Below, piece by piece: positions 7,603 to 16,728 of a stretch of DNA of 38,804 nt; position 1 is the stretch's first letter, and the number at the start of each line of letters is the position of its first letter. Below the pieces are notes generated by a model. It worked only from the letters and a program-made list of their open reading frames with translations. It made no database searches and had not been told where the DNA came from. A program made the position numbers and the translations under genes. Where the stretch lies: contig JADJFE010000022.1 of NCBI GenBank assembly GCA_016708725.1, positions 1 through 38,804 of the forward strand. Direction: 5' to 3'. Source of the DNA: Candidatus Aalborgicola bjergmarkensis. GTDB taxonomy: Bacteria; Pseudomonadota; Gammaproteobacteria; Burkholderiales; Burkholderiaceae_C.

Positions 7603-8256
7603 ATGAATGCATTCTTCAAACTTCACGTCACAAGCCCGATGGATTATTTAGCGCCCCTGACTGCACCTGTGTTCACTGTTGCCAATATGCCCTTGTCCTG
7701 GGGCGATATGCTGGGTTTTGTAACCGGCGTCATCTGTGTCTGGCTGACCGCGCGTGCCAATATCTGGAACTTCCCTACCGGCATTCTCAATAGTACCATT
7801 CTCGGTGTTGTTTTTTTGCAGCAACGGCTGTTTGCCGATGCGGCGCTGCAAGTGGTTTTTATCGTGTTATCGGCCAAAGGCTGGTACACGTGGTTGCGTT
7901 TTGGGCAGGTACAGGAAAATTCTCCCGTGGCGTTGAGCACGTCGCGTGAACAATTGATCCTGGCAAGCGTGGCTATTGGTATTACCCTGGGGCTATGGCA
8001 AACCTTGCTGTGGCTCAGAGGCTCTGCGCCGGTGCTGGATGCCTTGATTACGGCACTGAGTTTATGCGCCCAGTGGCAGCTGAACCGCCGACAATTGTCG
8101 AGCTGGGCCTGGTGGATTTGCGTGGACCTGATCTCGATCCCGCTGTACTGGAGCCGCGATCTCCCCCTGATTGCCGGGCTTTACTGCATCTTCCTGCTGA
8201 TTTGCCTCAAGGGCTGGAGGCACTGGAAAACCTTGGCCAGCACAGTATCACCATGA
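7603..8256 (+). CDS. pnuC: Nicotinamide riboside transporter PnuC
   Basis: A 217-residue inner-membrane protein with about seven hydrophobic segments. It shows the PnuC marks: the loop NIWNFPTGILNSTILG, the LQVVFIVLSAKGWYTW segment and the C-terminal WWICVDLISIPLYWSRDL. PnuC passes nicotinamide riboside by facilitated diffusion, which is trapped by intracellular phosphorylation. The next gene, overlapping by 4 bp, encodes NadR, so transport and trapping are co-expressed. An AAAGG ribosome site precedes the ATG at 7603. Confidence 0.92.
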   Translation: MNAFFKLHVTSPMDYLAPLTAPVFTVANMPLSWGDMLGFVTGVICVWLTARANIWNFPTGILNSTILGVVFLQQRLFADAALQVVFIVLSAKGWYTWLRFGQVQENSPVALSTSREQLILASVAIGITLGLWQTLLWLRGSAPVLDALITALSLCAQWQLNRRQLSSWAWWICVDLISIPLYWSRDLPLIAGLYCIFLLICLKGWRHWKTLASTVSP

Positions 8257-9365
8257 GCCGCGTCGTTTTTGCGCATGGGCTGGTGATTGGCAAGTTCTAC
8301 CCCCCACACCTCGGGCACGAGTACCTGGTGCGCACGGCGGCCCGCCATTGCCACCAGGTCACGGTAGGTGTACTGGGCGCCAGCACGGACTCCATCCCCG
8401 TGCAGCAGCGCAGGGACTGGTTGCGCGACTCCTTTGCCCATGCACCCCACGTGCGTATCGTGGCCGAAATCGACGATGTTCCCACCGATCTTGCATCGCC
8501 CGCCATCTGGGATGCGCACGTTGCCATCATGCGCCAAGCCATTGCGGCTGCCAACCGGGAATATGGTGCAGCACCAGCAGTGGATGCAGTGTTTACATCC
8601 GAAGCCTATGGCCACGAATTGGCACGGCGTTTCAGCGCCCAATCGGTGTGTCTTGACCAGGCGCGCACGTTGTATCCGGTGTCTGGCACGGCGGTGCGCG
8701 CCAACCCGGCGCAGCATTGGGCGCTGCTGTCTCCTGCCGTGCGTGCCGGACTGGCGTTGCGTATCGTGGTTGTTGGTGCCGAATCCAGCGGAACCACCAC
8801 CTTGTCATGCGATTTGACACAGGCACTGCGCCAGCGCGCAGGTGTCTGGGCGCAAACGGCCTGGGTGGCCGAATATGGACGCGAGTACAGCGCCAATCTG
8901 CTGGCCTTGGCCCGCGCCGCCAGGCATGATGCCGGATTGGCGGAGGTGGTTTGGCACAGTGAAGATTTTGTTGAGGTGGCCCAGGAACAATGCCGACGCG
9001 AGGAAGCGTGCGCACGCAGCGGCGGTCCGGTGCTGGTCTGTGATACCGATGCTTTTGCGACCCGCCTGTGGCATGAGCGCTATATGGGCAACAACAGCTT
9101 GGCCGTTGAGCGCATCGCCAGCGCCATGCCGCAACGCGCGCTGTATCTTTTGACTTGCGATGAAGGCGTGCCGTTTGAAGATGATGGCCTACGCGACGGT
9201 GAACATTTGCGCAGCTGGATGAGCGAACGTTTTCGCCAGTTGCTACAAAAGCAGGATGTTCCCTGGATGGAACTGCGGGGCACACCAGCGCAACGGTGCA
9301 GTGCCGCGTTGGAGGCGGCGGACACCTGTTTGCGCCAAGCCTGGCAATTCAATTCACCACTGTGA
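8253..9365 (+). CDS. nadR: NadR-type NMN adenylyltransferase / ribosylnicotinamide kinase
   Basis: A 370-residue bifunctional enzyme. The N-terminal nucleotidyltransferase has GKFYPPHLGH (13-22) and a later SGTAVR motif. The C-terminal P-loop kinase domain begins at about 170 with GAESSGTTTL. It lacks the N-terminal helix-turn-helix of enterobacterial NadR, so it is an enzyme, not a repressor. Position 181 of the P-loop is Thr where most NadR kinases have the Walker A Lys; a GTTT version exists in some other NadR lineages as far as I recall. The start at 8253 overlaps the pnuC stop (ATGA). It ends 10 bp from a convergent gene. Confidence 0.9.
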   Translation: MSRVVFAHGLVIGKFYPPHLGHEYLVRTAARHCHQVTVGVLGASTDSIPVQQRRDWLRDSFAHAPHVRIVAEIDDVPTDLASPAIWDAHVAIMRQAIAAANREYGAAPAVDAVFTSEAYGHELARRFSAQSVCLDQARTLYPVSGTAVRANPAQHWALLSPAVRAGLALRIVVVGAESSGTTTLSCDLTQALRQRAGVWAQTAWVAEYGREYSANLLALARAARHDAGLAEVVWHSEDFVEVAQEQCRREEACARSGGPVLVCDTDAFATRLWHERYMGNNSLAVERIASAMPQRALYLLTCDEGVPFEDDGLRDGEHLRSWMSERFRQLLQKQDVPWMELRGTPAQRCSAALEAADTCLRQAWQFNSPL

Positions 9366-9375
9366 GCATTTGGCG

Positions 9376-11370
9376 TTATCGTTTTTTGGCCATTTCACAC
9401 AAGAGGACAATGCGATCAAAACGGAAATTTTGTACCAGAGCCTCCAGACTGCGGCTGGTTTGTTCGTGTTTTGGGGCTATGTGTGCGGCGATAGCGCGCA
9501 CCGCTTCGACATCCAGGCACTCGGCAGCACGCTGGAGTTCGGCCAACAGCTTTGTTGGCAGACCGGATAGGTCAGCAGAGGACGCTTCGGCTGCTGCCTG
9601 TTCAAAGACGTTGGGTTCTAATTCCCCATAGCGGTAGCGGGTGCCAAGTGATGTGCCTAGCAGCCCATACAAATCAGCCTCCAGCACTGGCTTTTTCAAC
9701 ATCTCGTCGCACCCGGCAGCCAGTATGGCAGCACGGTCTTCCTCGAAAGCGTTGGCTGTCAAGGCTACGATCCTGACATCCTTACCGCCCGGCAGCGCAC
9801 GAATTTTCCGGGTGGCTTCGTAGCCATCCATCACCGGCATGCGCATGTCCATCAGAATCAGTTGTGGCTGCCAGGTCGTAAAGGCAGCAAGTGCCTGCAG
9901 ACCGTTTTCGACTGCTTGCACCAGGAAACCCACGCGCGTCAGCATCTCATACACCAGTTCCCGGTTATCCGCTGTGTCATCAACCACCAGCAGACGTGGT
10001 ACGGTGTCCTGGGTGCCCGATTCCAGCGCGATGATTGGTGCGCGTTGCAGACTGGGTGCAGATACTAGCGCATCGGTACCAGTCAGTGGCAAACGCAGGG
10101 TAAATACACAGCCCTGTCCCGGCTGACTGGTAACGGTCAGTTCCCCATCCATCAACCGGGCATACTGGCGGCTGATGGTCAGGCCCAGCCCGGTGCCGTC
10201 GCCCTTGGTCATCCCAATTTCGGTTTGGTAGAACGCATGGAAAATGCGTTCCTGGTCTGCCTCCGCAATACCTGGGCCCGTGTCCTCGACTTCAAACACA
10301 ATATGACCATCTCCCGTGCTGTCCGGCTTGACATGCAGATGGATATGTCCTTGTTCGGTGTATTTGGCGGCGTTGGCAATCAGGTTGATCAGGATTTGTT
10401 TGAGGTGGTGGACATCACCGAGCACCCAGGACGGCAACGGGCCTGAACGTTTCACCGCAAAGGCCAGCCACTTGTCTTCCACCCGCAAACGCATCATGTC
10501 TTCCAGTTCGTTGAGCATTTCACCCAGATCAAATGCTGCGACCCTGACGCTGCTGCGGCCGGATTCGATGCGCGAAATTTCCAGAACTTCGTTAATGAGC
10601 GCCAGCAGATGTAGCCCTGCGCGATTGATGGTGGCAATTTTTTTGCGGCTATCTTCTCCCAGGCTGCCATCATGTTGCAACAACTGCGCAAAACCAAGAA
10701 TGGCGTTCATCGGCGTACGTAATTCGTGACTCATATTGGCCAGAAATGCACTCTTGGCCCGGTTGGCGCTTTCCGCTGCGTCCTTGGCAACGCCGAGTTC
10801 GAGAGTCCGTTCAAAGACGCGCTGCTCCAGATCGGCATTAAGCTTCATGATCGCGTGTTCGCCTCGTTTGCGTTCGGAAATGTCCGTAATGATGCCGTGC
10901 AGCAAGGACTCCCCCATGATCGAATCCTGCCTTTCGCCCATCGTAAGAACGGCATCGATGATGCGCCCATCCTTGCGCCGGTAGCGGCATTCGACCGTTT
11001 GCCAACGTTTGTTGTTCGTCAGACCTTCCAGAATGTCATCGCGCTGTGTGGGGTCAACGTACATCGCCTCGGCAATGGATGTGCGGTTGACCGTTTCCAT
11101 CAGGTCTTGCGCCGAGTCGTAACCAAGAATCTGCCCCAGGGCCGGGTTGGCATACACAAATTTTCCAGCGCGGGTGGATGCAAAAATTCCAACCGGGATG
11201 TTCTCGAAGATGCCACGCATCCTGTCCTCACTCGCACGTAGCGCCTGCTCTACGCGCAGGATTTCATTGTTCTCCTGTAATGCAGGCCTGGCCAATCTGT
11301 GACGGCGTAGGTACCACACAAACACCAGGATCAGCGCTGTTTGCGCCACGATGAACAGGACTAAACCCAT
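9376..11370 (-). CDS. Hybrid sensor histidine kinase (TM-PAS-HisKA-HATPase-REC)
   Basis: A 664-residue protein. It has one N-terminal membrane helix (about 2-22), a PAS/PAC domain (45-165), a coiled linker, HisKA with H215 in MSHELRTPMNAILGF, and a catalytic domain with LINLIANAAKYTEQG, EDTGPGI and GDGTGLGLTISRQ. A C-terminal receiver has the acidic pair VVDDT and phosphoacceptor in LILMDMRMPVMDGYE. The last 70 residues are helical but show no clear HPt histidine. It follows the GGDEF-EAL gene by 9 bp, so the two probably act in one signalling path with the receiver of that protein as a possible partner. Confidence 0.9.
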   Translation of the reverse strand: MGLVLFIVAQTALILVFVWYLRRHRLARPALQENNEILRVEQALRASEDRMRGIFENIPVGIFASTRAGKFVYANPALGQILGYDSAQDLMETVNRTSIAEAMYVDPTQRDDILEGLTNNKRWQTVECRYRRKDGRIIDAVLTMGERQDSIMGESLLHGIITDISERKRGEHAIMKLNADLEQRVFERTLELGVAKDAAESANRAKSAFLANMSHELRTPMNAILGFAQLLQHDGSLGEDSRKKIATINRAGLHLLALINEVLEISRIESGRSSVRVAAFDLGEMLNELEDMMRLRVEDKWLAFAVKRSGPLPSWVLGDVHHLKQILINLIANAAKYTEQGHIHLHVKPDSTGDGHIVFEVEDTGPGIAEADQERIFHAFYQTEIGMTKGDGTGLGLTISRQYARLMDGELTVTSQPGQGCVFTLRLPLTGTDALVSAPSLQRAPIIALESGTQDTVPRLLVVDDTADNRELVYEMLTRVGFLVQAVENGLQALAAFTTWQPQLILMDMRMPVMDGYEATRKIRALPGGKDVRIVALTANAFEEDRAAILAAGCDEMLKKPVLEADLYGLLGTSLGTRYRYGELEPNVFEQAAAEASSADLSGLPTKLLAELQRAAECLDVEAVRAIAAHIAPKHEQTSRSLEALVQNFRFDRIVLLCEMAKKR

Positions 11371-11379
11371 CGGGGTCAG

Positions 11380-13575
11380 TCATATCAGCGTGTTGACACG
11401 CAGGCTTCCCAGCGTCTGCCACGCCAGACTGGGCCAGCCTTTGACCCAGGTGGGCATGTCATCGGGCGGCATGGGGCGGGCCACGCCGTAACCCTGGACC
11501 AGAGAACAACCCATGCTCAGTAAAATTTTTCCGTGCGCTACCGTTTCCACGCCTTCGGCAATGACCTTGCGCCCAAAGGCTTGCGCCAACCCGATGACGC
11601 CGGCTACGATGGCCTGGTCGCCCGGATTGTCCAGCATGCTGCAAATAAAGGATTGGTCGATCTTGAGTGTGTCCGCAGACAAGCGACGCAAGTAGGTGAG
11701 CGAGGAATACCCGGTGCCAAAATCATCCAGCGAAAATCCTATGCCCAAGTGGCGGCAGGAAGCAATCAGTTGCTCAATCTTGCCCATATCATCAAGCGCT
11801 GAAGTTTCGAGCACCTCCAACTCCAGTCGTCCCGCCAGGTCAGGGTGCGACTCCATCTGGGCACTCAGCCGCTGCATGAAATTCGAGCGTGTCAGATGTT
11901 GGGCTGCTACGTTGACGCTTACCGTCAAGTCGAGCGATTGCGTGCGCCAGCGCTCCATCTGCTGCAGCGCTTCGCCGATGACCCATTCACCGAGTTCGAT
12001 CATGAATTCATCCCCTTCGGCTTCGGGCAGAAAAGCACCCGGCGTCAGCAAGCCAAGCTCCGGATGGCGCCAGCGAATGAGAGCCTCCGCTCCGATCACG
12101 GTATTGGTTTTAAGGTCAACCTTGGGTTGGTAGTACAGCACAAACTCGCGCCGCGCCAGCGCGCCGCGCATTTGCTCGATAGCTTCCTGACGACCACGCT
12201 CCCGTTTATCTCCCGCAGAATCGAAACGACAAAATCCCCCCTTGTTATTCTGCTTGGCCAACAGCATGGCCTGATCGGCGTGGCGCAACAAGGTGTCCGG
12301 GTCCGCATCGTCTTGCGGATAAATCGTCACGCCAATACTGGCCGTCAGCGTGAACGTCAAGGAGTCCAGGGCAATGGGGTCGGTTAGCCGCTGTTGCAAT
12401 TCCTTGATGCGTAAGTCGGTTTTTTCATTGGACTGCAACCCCATCAGCAAAAAGACGAATTCATCACCACCGACACGTGCCAGGGTATCCCCTTCACGCA
12501 ACCCGTCACGCAAGAGCTTGGTAAGACTGACCAGCAGGCGATCTCCCACCTCCTGGCCGTGGTGCTCATTCAAGGGTTTGAAGTTGTCCACATCCAGAAA
12601 ACACACGGCCATGGGACTGCCCGTGCGTTGCACCTCGGCTATGCCCTGGTGCATGCGCTGGGTAAGCAGCATGCGGTTTGGCAAGCCGGTCAGTGCATCG
12701 TAATATGTCGATTTTTCCAGTTGCAGGCTATGTTCCTTGGTCACCCGCTGCAAACGCTCTTCGGTCAGACGGCTTTCGGTCACGTCCTGTAACATCAGAA
12801 TTTGCGCCCTGCAACCCTGGTAATCAATGCGTTGCACCACCCCTTCGGTTTCAACAATGTGCCCATCCTTGTGCACGAAACGCAAAGGCCCCGTGTAGGC
12901 ACAGCCTTCGGAGTGTGCCGTGAGCGTGTGCGCCAGAGTCCGCAAAGACCCGCGCTGTTCAGGCTCCAGAGCAAATCCCGGCAGATTACCCAGCATTTCA
13001 CGCATCGAATAGCCCAAAAGCCGTGCGCATGCCACATTGACTTCCAGAATGCACCAATCCTCCGGGTCATACACCATCACGGCCAGTGGACTGTCCTCAA
13101 ACAAGACCCGGTAGCGCGCCTCGCTTAACGCCAATTCAGTCGTGCGCTTCTGAACCATACTCTCCAGGTGCTGTTTCATGTGGTACAGCTCGACGTGTGT
13201 ACGCACCCGCGCCAACACTTCTTCGGCCTGAAAGGGTTTGGCAATATAGTCCACACCACCCGCGCGAAACCCGGCCAGCTTGTCCTCGGTGTCCTGCATG
13301 GCACTGATGAAAATGACAGGGATGTCCCGGCTGAGTTTATTGGCCTGCAGGCGTCTGCAGGTTTCATAACCATCCATCCCCGGCATGCGCACGTCCAGCA
13401 AAATAAGGTCGGGCGGGCGGGCATCAACGGCGCGTAGGGCGATTTCCCCCGACAGTGCCGGACGCACCCGATAGCCCGCTTTCCCCAGTAGTCCCATCAG
13501 AACATTCAGGTTGTCTGGACTGTCATCAACGATGAGGATGGTGCCTGTGTCTTCCATTGGAGTGCAATCTTCCAA
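11380..13575 (-). CDS. Response regulator with PAS, GGDEF and EAL domains
   Basis: A 731-residue cyclic-di-GMP protein. The receiver domain (about 10-125) has the phosphoacceptor in LILLDVRMPGMDGYE. PAS spans about 150-265. The GGDEF domain has an intact RVGGDEF active site and an intact I-site (REGD, five residues before). The EAL domain has GAEALIRW, ELEVLET, SLDDFGTGYSSL, KIDQSF and IAEGVET, so it is likely to be an active phosphodiesterase too. With both sites intact the net activity cannot be predicted. There is no membrane segment. It is first in a two-gene operon with the hybrid kinase. Confidence 0.92.
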   Translation of the reverse strand: MEDCTPMEDTGTILIVDDSPDNLNVLMGLLGKAGYRVRPALSGEIALRAVDARPPDLILLDVRMPGMDGYETCRRLQANKLSRDIPVIFISAMQDTEDKLAGFRAGGVDYIAKPFQAEEVLARVRTHVELYHMKQHLESMVQKRTTELALSEARYRVLFEDSPLAVMVYDPEDWCILEVNVACARLLGYSMREMLGNLPGFALEPEQRGSLRTLAHTLTAHSEGCAYTGPLRFVHKDGHIVETEGVVQRIDYQGCRAQILMLQDVTESRLTEERLQRVTKEHSLQLEKSTYYDALTGLPNRMLLTQRMHQGIAEVQRTGSPMAVCFLDVDNFKPLNEHHGQEVGDRLLVSLTKLLRDGLREGDTLARVGGDEFVFLLMGLQSNEKTDLRIKELQQRLTDPIALDSLTFTLTASIGVTIYPQDDADPDTLLRHADQAMLLAKQNNKGGFCRFDSAGDKRERGRQEAIEQMRGALARREFVLYYQPKVDLKTNTVIGAEALIRWRHPELGLLTPGAFLPEAEGDEFMIELGEWVIGEALQQMERWRTQSLDLTVSVNVAAQHLTRSNFMQRLSAQMESHPDLAGRLELEVLETSALDDMGKIEQLIASCRHLGIGFSLDDFGTGYSSLTYLRRLSADTLKIDQSFICSMLDNPGDQAIVAGVIGLAQAFGRKVIAEGVETVAHGKILLSMGCSLVQGYGVARPMPPDDMPTWVKGWPSLAWQTLGSLRVNTLI

Positions 13576-13647
13576 TAATGGTTGGTGGTGTAGCGTCTGA
13601 GTTTAGCGGTATTGCGCGAAAGGACCGCGTTTCCACGCAGATTCAGA

Positions 13648-14958
13648 CTACGGCTGCACAGAACCCGCACCCCAGCCGCTACGCACAGCACCCTCCAGGG
13701 TGGCAGGGTAGGGCCCGGCAAGGTAGTCACCCGCAGCCCAAAGACCTGGTGCAATAGGTTGTTCTGGACGCACCAGGCCCGGTGTGCAGGCAAAGGTGGC
13801 TCTTTTTTCCACCACGGTTTGTACGTTTTGCAGCGTCGGCAACGCCAGGTTTGCAAGCTGATCGCGGGCTTGCTGTAGCACCGCCGCCTCCAGGGCTTCG
13901 CGGCTGCCCGTGCTTGCGCTGACCACAAACGCCAACAAGCCCTGGGGGCCGCCAAACTGTCCACGGTCAAAAACAAACTGGGCGGGAGCATCACGGGTGC
14001 TGTGCAATGCCAGCATGGGATGCGGCAAACGTGCCTGTTCGCCCCAGGCATACACCGTGGCGATGGACTCAAAACGCAGGGCGTTTGCAGTGTCTGCCCA
14101 GGTCTGCATTCTTTTTGCTATCTCTTTAGGAGATGCACCCGCACATTCCATAAGGGTTTTAGCCGTATTTGATGCTGAAGTTGCCAGGATGACACGCTCA
14201 AATGGCTGTGTATTGACCAGCCATTGTCCGGCTTGCCAGTTCAGTTGTTCGACACGCTGATTCATGTGCACATGCGCACCGTGCTGCATCAGCCAGCGTG
14301 CAGCCGGATCGGGAAACAGCGCCGTCAAGTCGGTTTGCGGTAGTAACAAATGAGAGCCGCCCCGGATGCCGAACAGCGCGTCGTGCAGCACACGCAAGAA
14401 AACCTGGGCGCAGGCTTGCTCCATCGGTGTATTGAGTGCCGAGACACACAGGGGGGCTATCAATTCGTGCAGGACGCGCGGCGCTAGTCCTTGACATAGC
14501 TGCGCCACCGACAGACTTGGCAGGCAGGTAAAACCAGCCATGCGCCATCCCAGTGAAGCGCGGATCAAGGACCAACGCTCACGCCAGTTCCAGCCGTGCG
14601 CCGTGGCAATGGCCGCCAGTGCATCCAGCGGCGCGGGCCAATGCGCGGCCCAATTCGGGGTTTGCAGACCGCTGCCATCGGCAAACGGCAAAGCCAGTGG
14701 TCGGCGCAACAGCACGGCGTCCGGGTTGACACCCACGCAGCGCATCAGACGCAGGGTTTCGGTGTAGGCACCAATCAGGATATGCTGGCCGTTGTCGAGC
14801 ATGACGGACTGGCCATCGGGTAATGAAGCCTGTAGCATGCGTGCCCGGCCACCCAGGGTATGGGTGGCCTCAAATACAGAGACCGTATGCCCGCGTTGCG
14901 TTGCCGCCACCGCCGCAGCCATGCCCGCCCAGCCGCCGCCTACGACTGCCAGCTTCAT
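13648..14958 (-). CDS. hpnE: Squalene-forming FAD-dependent desaturase HpnE
   Basis: A 436-residue flavoprotein that reduces hydroxysqualene to squalene, the last HpnCDE step. The N-terminal FAD motif is VVGGGWAGMAAA with the GGRARML segment; the C-terminal FAD region is APGLWAAGDYLAGPYPATLEGAVRSG. I chose the ATG at 14958, which overlaps the hpnD stop (ATGA) and starts right at the FAD motif. Residues about 262-284 (SNTAKTLMECAGASPKEIAK) are encoded by a copy of the dispersed repeat and look like an in-frame insertion. No hopene cyclase gene is in the window. Confidence 0.9.
   Translation of the reverse strand: MKLAVVGGGWAGMAAAVAATQRGHTVSVFEATHTLGGRARMLQASLPDGQSVMLDNGQHILIGAYTETLRLMRCVGVNPDAVLLRRPLALPFADGSGLQTPNWAAHWPAPLDALAAIATAHGWNWRERWSLIRASLGWRMAGFTCLPSLSVAQLCQGLAPRVLHELIAPLCVSALNTPMEQACAQVFLRVLHDALFGIRGGSHLLLPQTDLTALFPDPAARWLMQHGAHVHMNQRVEQLNWQAGQWLVNTQPFERVILATSASNTAKTLMECAGASPKEIAKRMQTWADTANALRFESIATVYAWGEQARLPHPMLALHSTRDAPAQFVFDRGQFGGPQGLLAFVVSASTGSREALEAAVLQQARDQLANLALPTLQNVQTVVEKRATFACTPGLVRPEQPIAPGLWAAGDYLAGPYPATLEGAVRSGWGAGSVQP
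14108..14172 (+). repeat. Short dispersed repeat inside hpnE
   Basis: Plus-strand order TTTTTGCTATCTCTT, then ACCCGCACATTCCATAAGGG, then TTTTAGCCGTATTTGATG, matches the layout of the copies at 18275, 36935 and 2975. On the coding (minus) strand it is open and in frame. Confidence 0.6.
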
Positions 14959-15794
14959 AAACGCCCCAGGGCCTGGACCTTCCAGGCCAGCCACATCTTG
15001 CGCAGCGGCGTCAGACTGATGCGCTGGTGCAGCACCCGGTACTTCTCACCTTCAATTTCGCGCAACAAGGTGCGGTAGATGCTGGCCATCATCAATCCCG
15101 GTTTCTGTGCCAACCGATCCGCAGCAGGAAGCTGGGTCAAAGCCTCGTCGTACAGGTGGTGGGCGCGTTGCGCCTGAAACTGCATGAGTTCGGTAAAACG
15201 CGGCGAATAATTGCGCGTCAGAATGTCGTTGGCGGTGACGCCAAACTGCTGCAACTCGTTGACCGGCAGGTAGATGCGCCCGCGCCGGGCATCCTCGCCT
15301 ACGTCGCGGAGGATATTGGTGAGCTGCAGCGCCTGCCCTAGTGTATGGGCATACAGTGTGGTTTGCGCTTCGGTCTGGCCGAAGATGCGCGCCGCCACTT
15401 CGCCCACCACGCCGGCCACCAGATGGCAGTACGTGCGCAGGGCTGGGTAATCCAGGTAGCGGGTTTGCTCCAGGTCCATGCGGCAGCCCTTGATGATTGC
15501 CAGCAAGTGGCGTTTTTCGATGCCATACTCTGCAGCAAGCGGCAGCAGGGCCTGCATCACCGGGTGGCTGGGCTGTCCCGCGAAGGCGTGCACGACCTCG
15601 CTGTGCCACCACTCCAGCTTGGCGTGCGCCACGTCCGGCTCCAGCATCTCATCCACTACATCATCGACTTCGCGGCAAAAGGCATAAAAAGCCGTGATGG
15701 CCGCGCGCTTGGGGGCGGGCAAGAACAAGAATGCGTAATAAAAACTGCTGCCAGAGCTGGCAGCCCTTTGTTGAACATATTGTGCTGGGGTCAT
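14955..15794 (-). CDS. hpnD: Presqualene diphosphate synthase HpnD
   Basis: A 279-residue trans-isoprenyl diphosphate synthase that condenses two farnesyl diphosphates to presqualene diphosphate. The two aspartate-rich motifs are FCREVDDVVDEM and NILRDVGEDARRGRIYLP. The SSFYYAFLFLP start is typical of HpnD. I chose the ATG at 15794 (MTPAQYVQQRAA); the frame is open upstream but reads as low-quality sequence in the hpnC gap. It is 23 bp after hpnC and overlaps hpnE. Confidence 0.93.
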   Translation of the reverse strand: MTPAQYVQQRAASSGSSFYYAFLFLPAPKRAAITAFYAFCREVDDVVDEMLEPDVAHAKLEWWHSEVVHAFAGQPSHPVMQALLPLAAEYGIEKRHLLAIIKGCRMDLEQTRYLDYPALRTYCHLVAGVVGEVAARIFGQTEAQTTLYAHTLGQALQLTNILRDVGEDARRGRIYLPVNELQQFGVTANDILTRNYSPRFTELMQFQAQRAHHLYDEALTQLPAADRLAQKPGLMMASIYRTLLREIEGEKYRVLHQRISLTPLRKMWLAWKVQALGRL

Positions 15795-15817
15795 GCCCCT
15801 ATTGTTACATCCACACG

Positions 15818-16672
15818 TTACATCCATACAGCACGCCAGACCATGATGGCGTAATCCCACCAGCGCAGCGTGGGTCGCGCGCGCAAGGTGGCAAACTGCA
15901 AGGCAGCAATCTTGTCCAGAATGCGCAAGCCCCCTTGCACCACCAGACGCAGCTCCCACCCGGTGCGCCCAGGCAACTGGTGTACCAGCGGAGCACCGTT
16001 TTGCATCAAATACCGCGCCGAACGTGCGTAGTCAGCTATCAAATTGGTAATGGCTGGTGTTTGTTTACCCGTCAGAAGATCGTCTTTTGCAACGCCAAAC
16101 CGGGCACAGGCGTCGTCTGGCAGGTAGTAACGTCCGCGCGGAATATCCACGCTCAGGTCTTGCCAGAAATTGATGAGCTGCAAGGCCGTGCAAATTGCGT
16201 CGCTGCGCGCCAGCGCCGATGTTTCGTGTACGCCATACAGATGCAGTAGCAAACGCCCGACCGGATTGGCCGAGCGGCGGCAGTAGTCCAGCAATTCGGT
16301 TTGATCGGCGTAGGTTGCGCCTGCCTGGGTTTTTTCCACATCCTGCACAAAGGCATCCAGCAGATCATGCAGCAACTGGGGCGGCAGATGCCAAATGGCA
16401 ATGGCGTGCTGCAGAGGTGCAAAGACCCCTGGCCAGCGTAAGCTGGTCATAGCATCCACAGAACAGGCGGCCTGCAGGTCCTGGCGGTAGGTCTGCAGGT
16501 CTTGCAAGCGCTGCGCGGCAGGGGCGTTGCCCTCGTCGGCCAGGTCGTCGGCGTTGCGTGCAAAGTGGTAGATAGCAGCAATCGGAGCACGCAGGTGCGG
16601 CGGACATAGCCAGGAAGCGACCGGGAAATTCTCGTAATGCCCGATGGCGGGCGCTGCAGGTAAAGGTTCCAT
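15818..16672 (-). CDS. hpnC: Hydroxysqualene synthase HpnC
   Basis: A 284-residue squalene/phytoene-synthase-fold enzyme that turns presqualene diphosphate into hydroxysqualene. It has HYENFPVASWLCP at the N-terminus, the first Asp motif FARNADDLADEG and the second as INFWQDLSVDIPRGRYYLP. I chose the ATG at 16672 (MEPLPAAPAIG). It is first in hpnC-hpnD-hpnE and divergent from the patatin gene with 56 bp between, where both promoters must lie. Confidence 0.92.
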   Translation of the reverse strand: MEPLPAAPAIGHYENFPVASWLCPPHLRAPIAAIYHFARNADDLADEGNAPAAQRLQDLQTYRQDLQAACSVDAMTSLRWPGVFAPLQHAIAIWHLPPQLLHDLLDAFVQDVEKTQAGATYADQTELLDYCRRSANPVGRLLLHLYGVHETSALARSDAICTALQLINFWQDLSVDIPRGRYYLPDDACARFGVAKDDLLTGKQTPAITNLIADYARSARYLMQNGAPLVHQLPGRTGWELRLVVQGGLRILDKIAALQFATLRARPTLRWWDYAIMVWRAVWM

Positions 16673-16728
16673 CGGGCGATTGTGCCCGCTCCCGGCACAA
16701 TACGCGGCATAAAAGGGGGTATCACACC

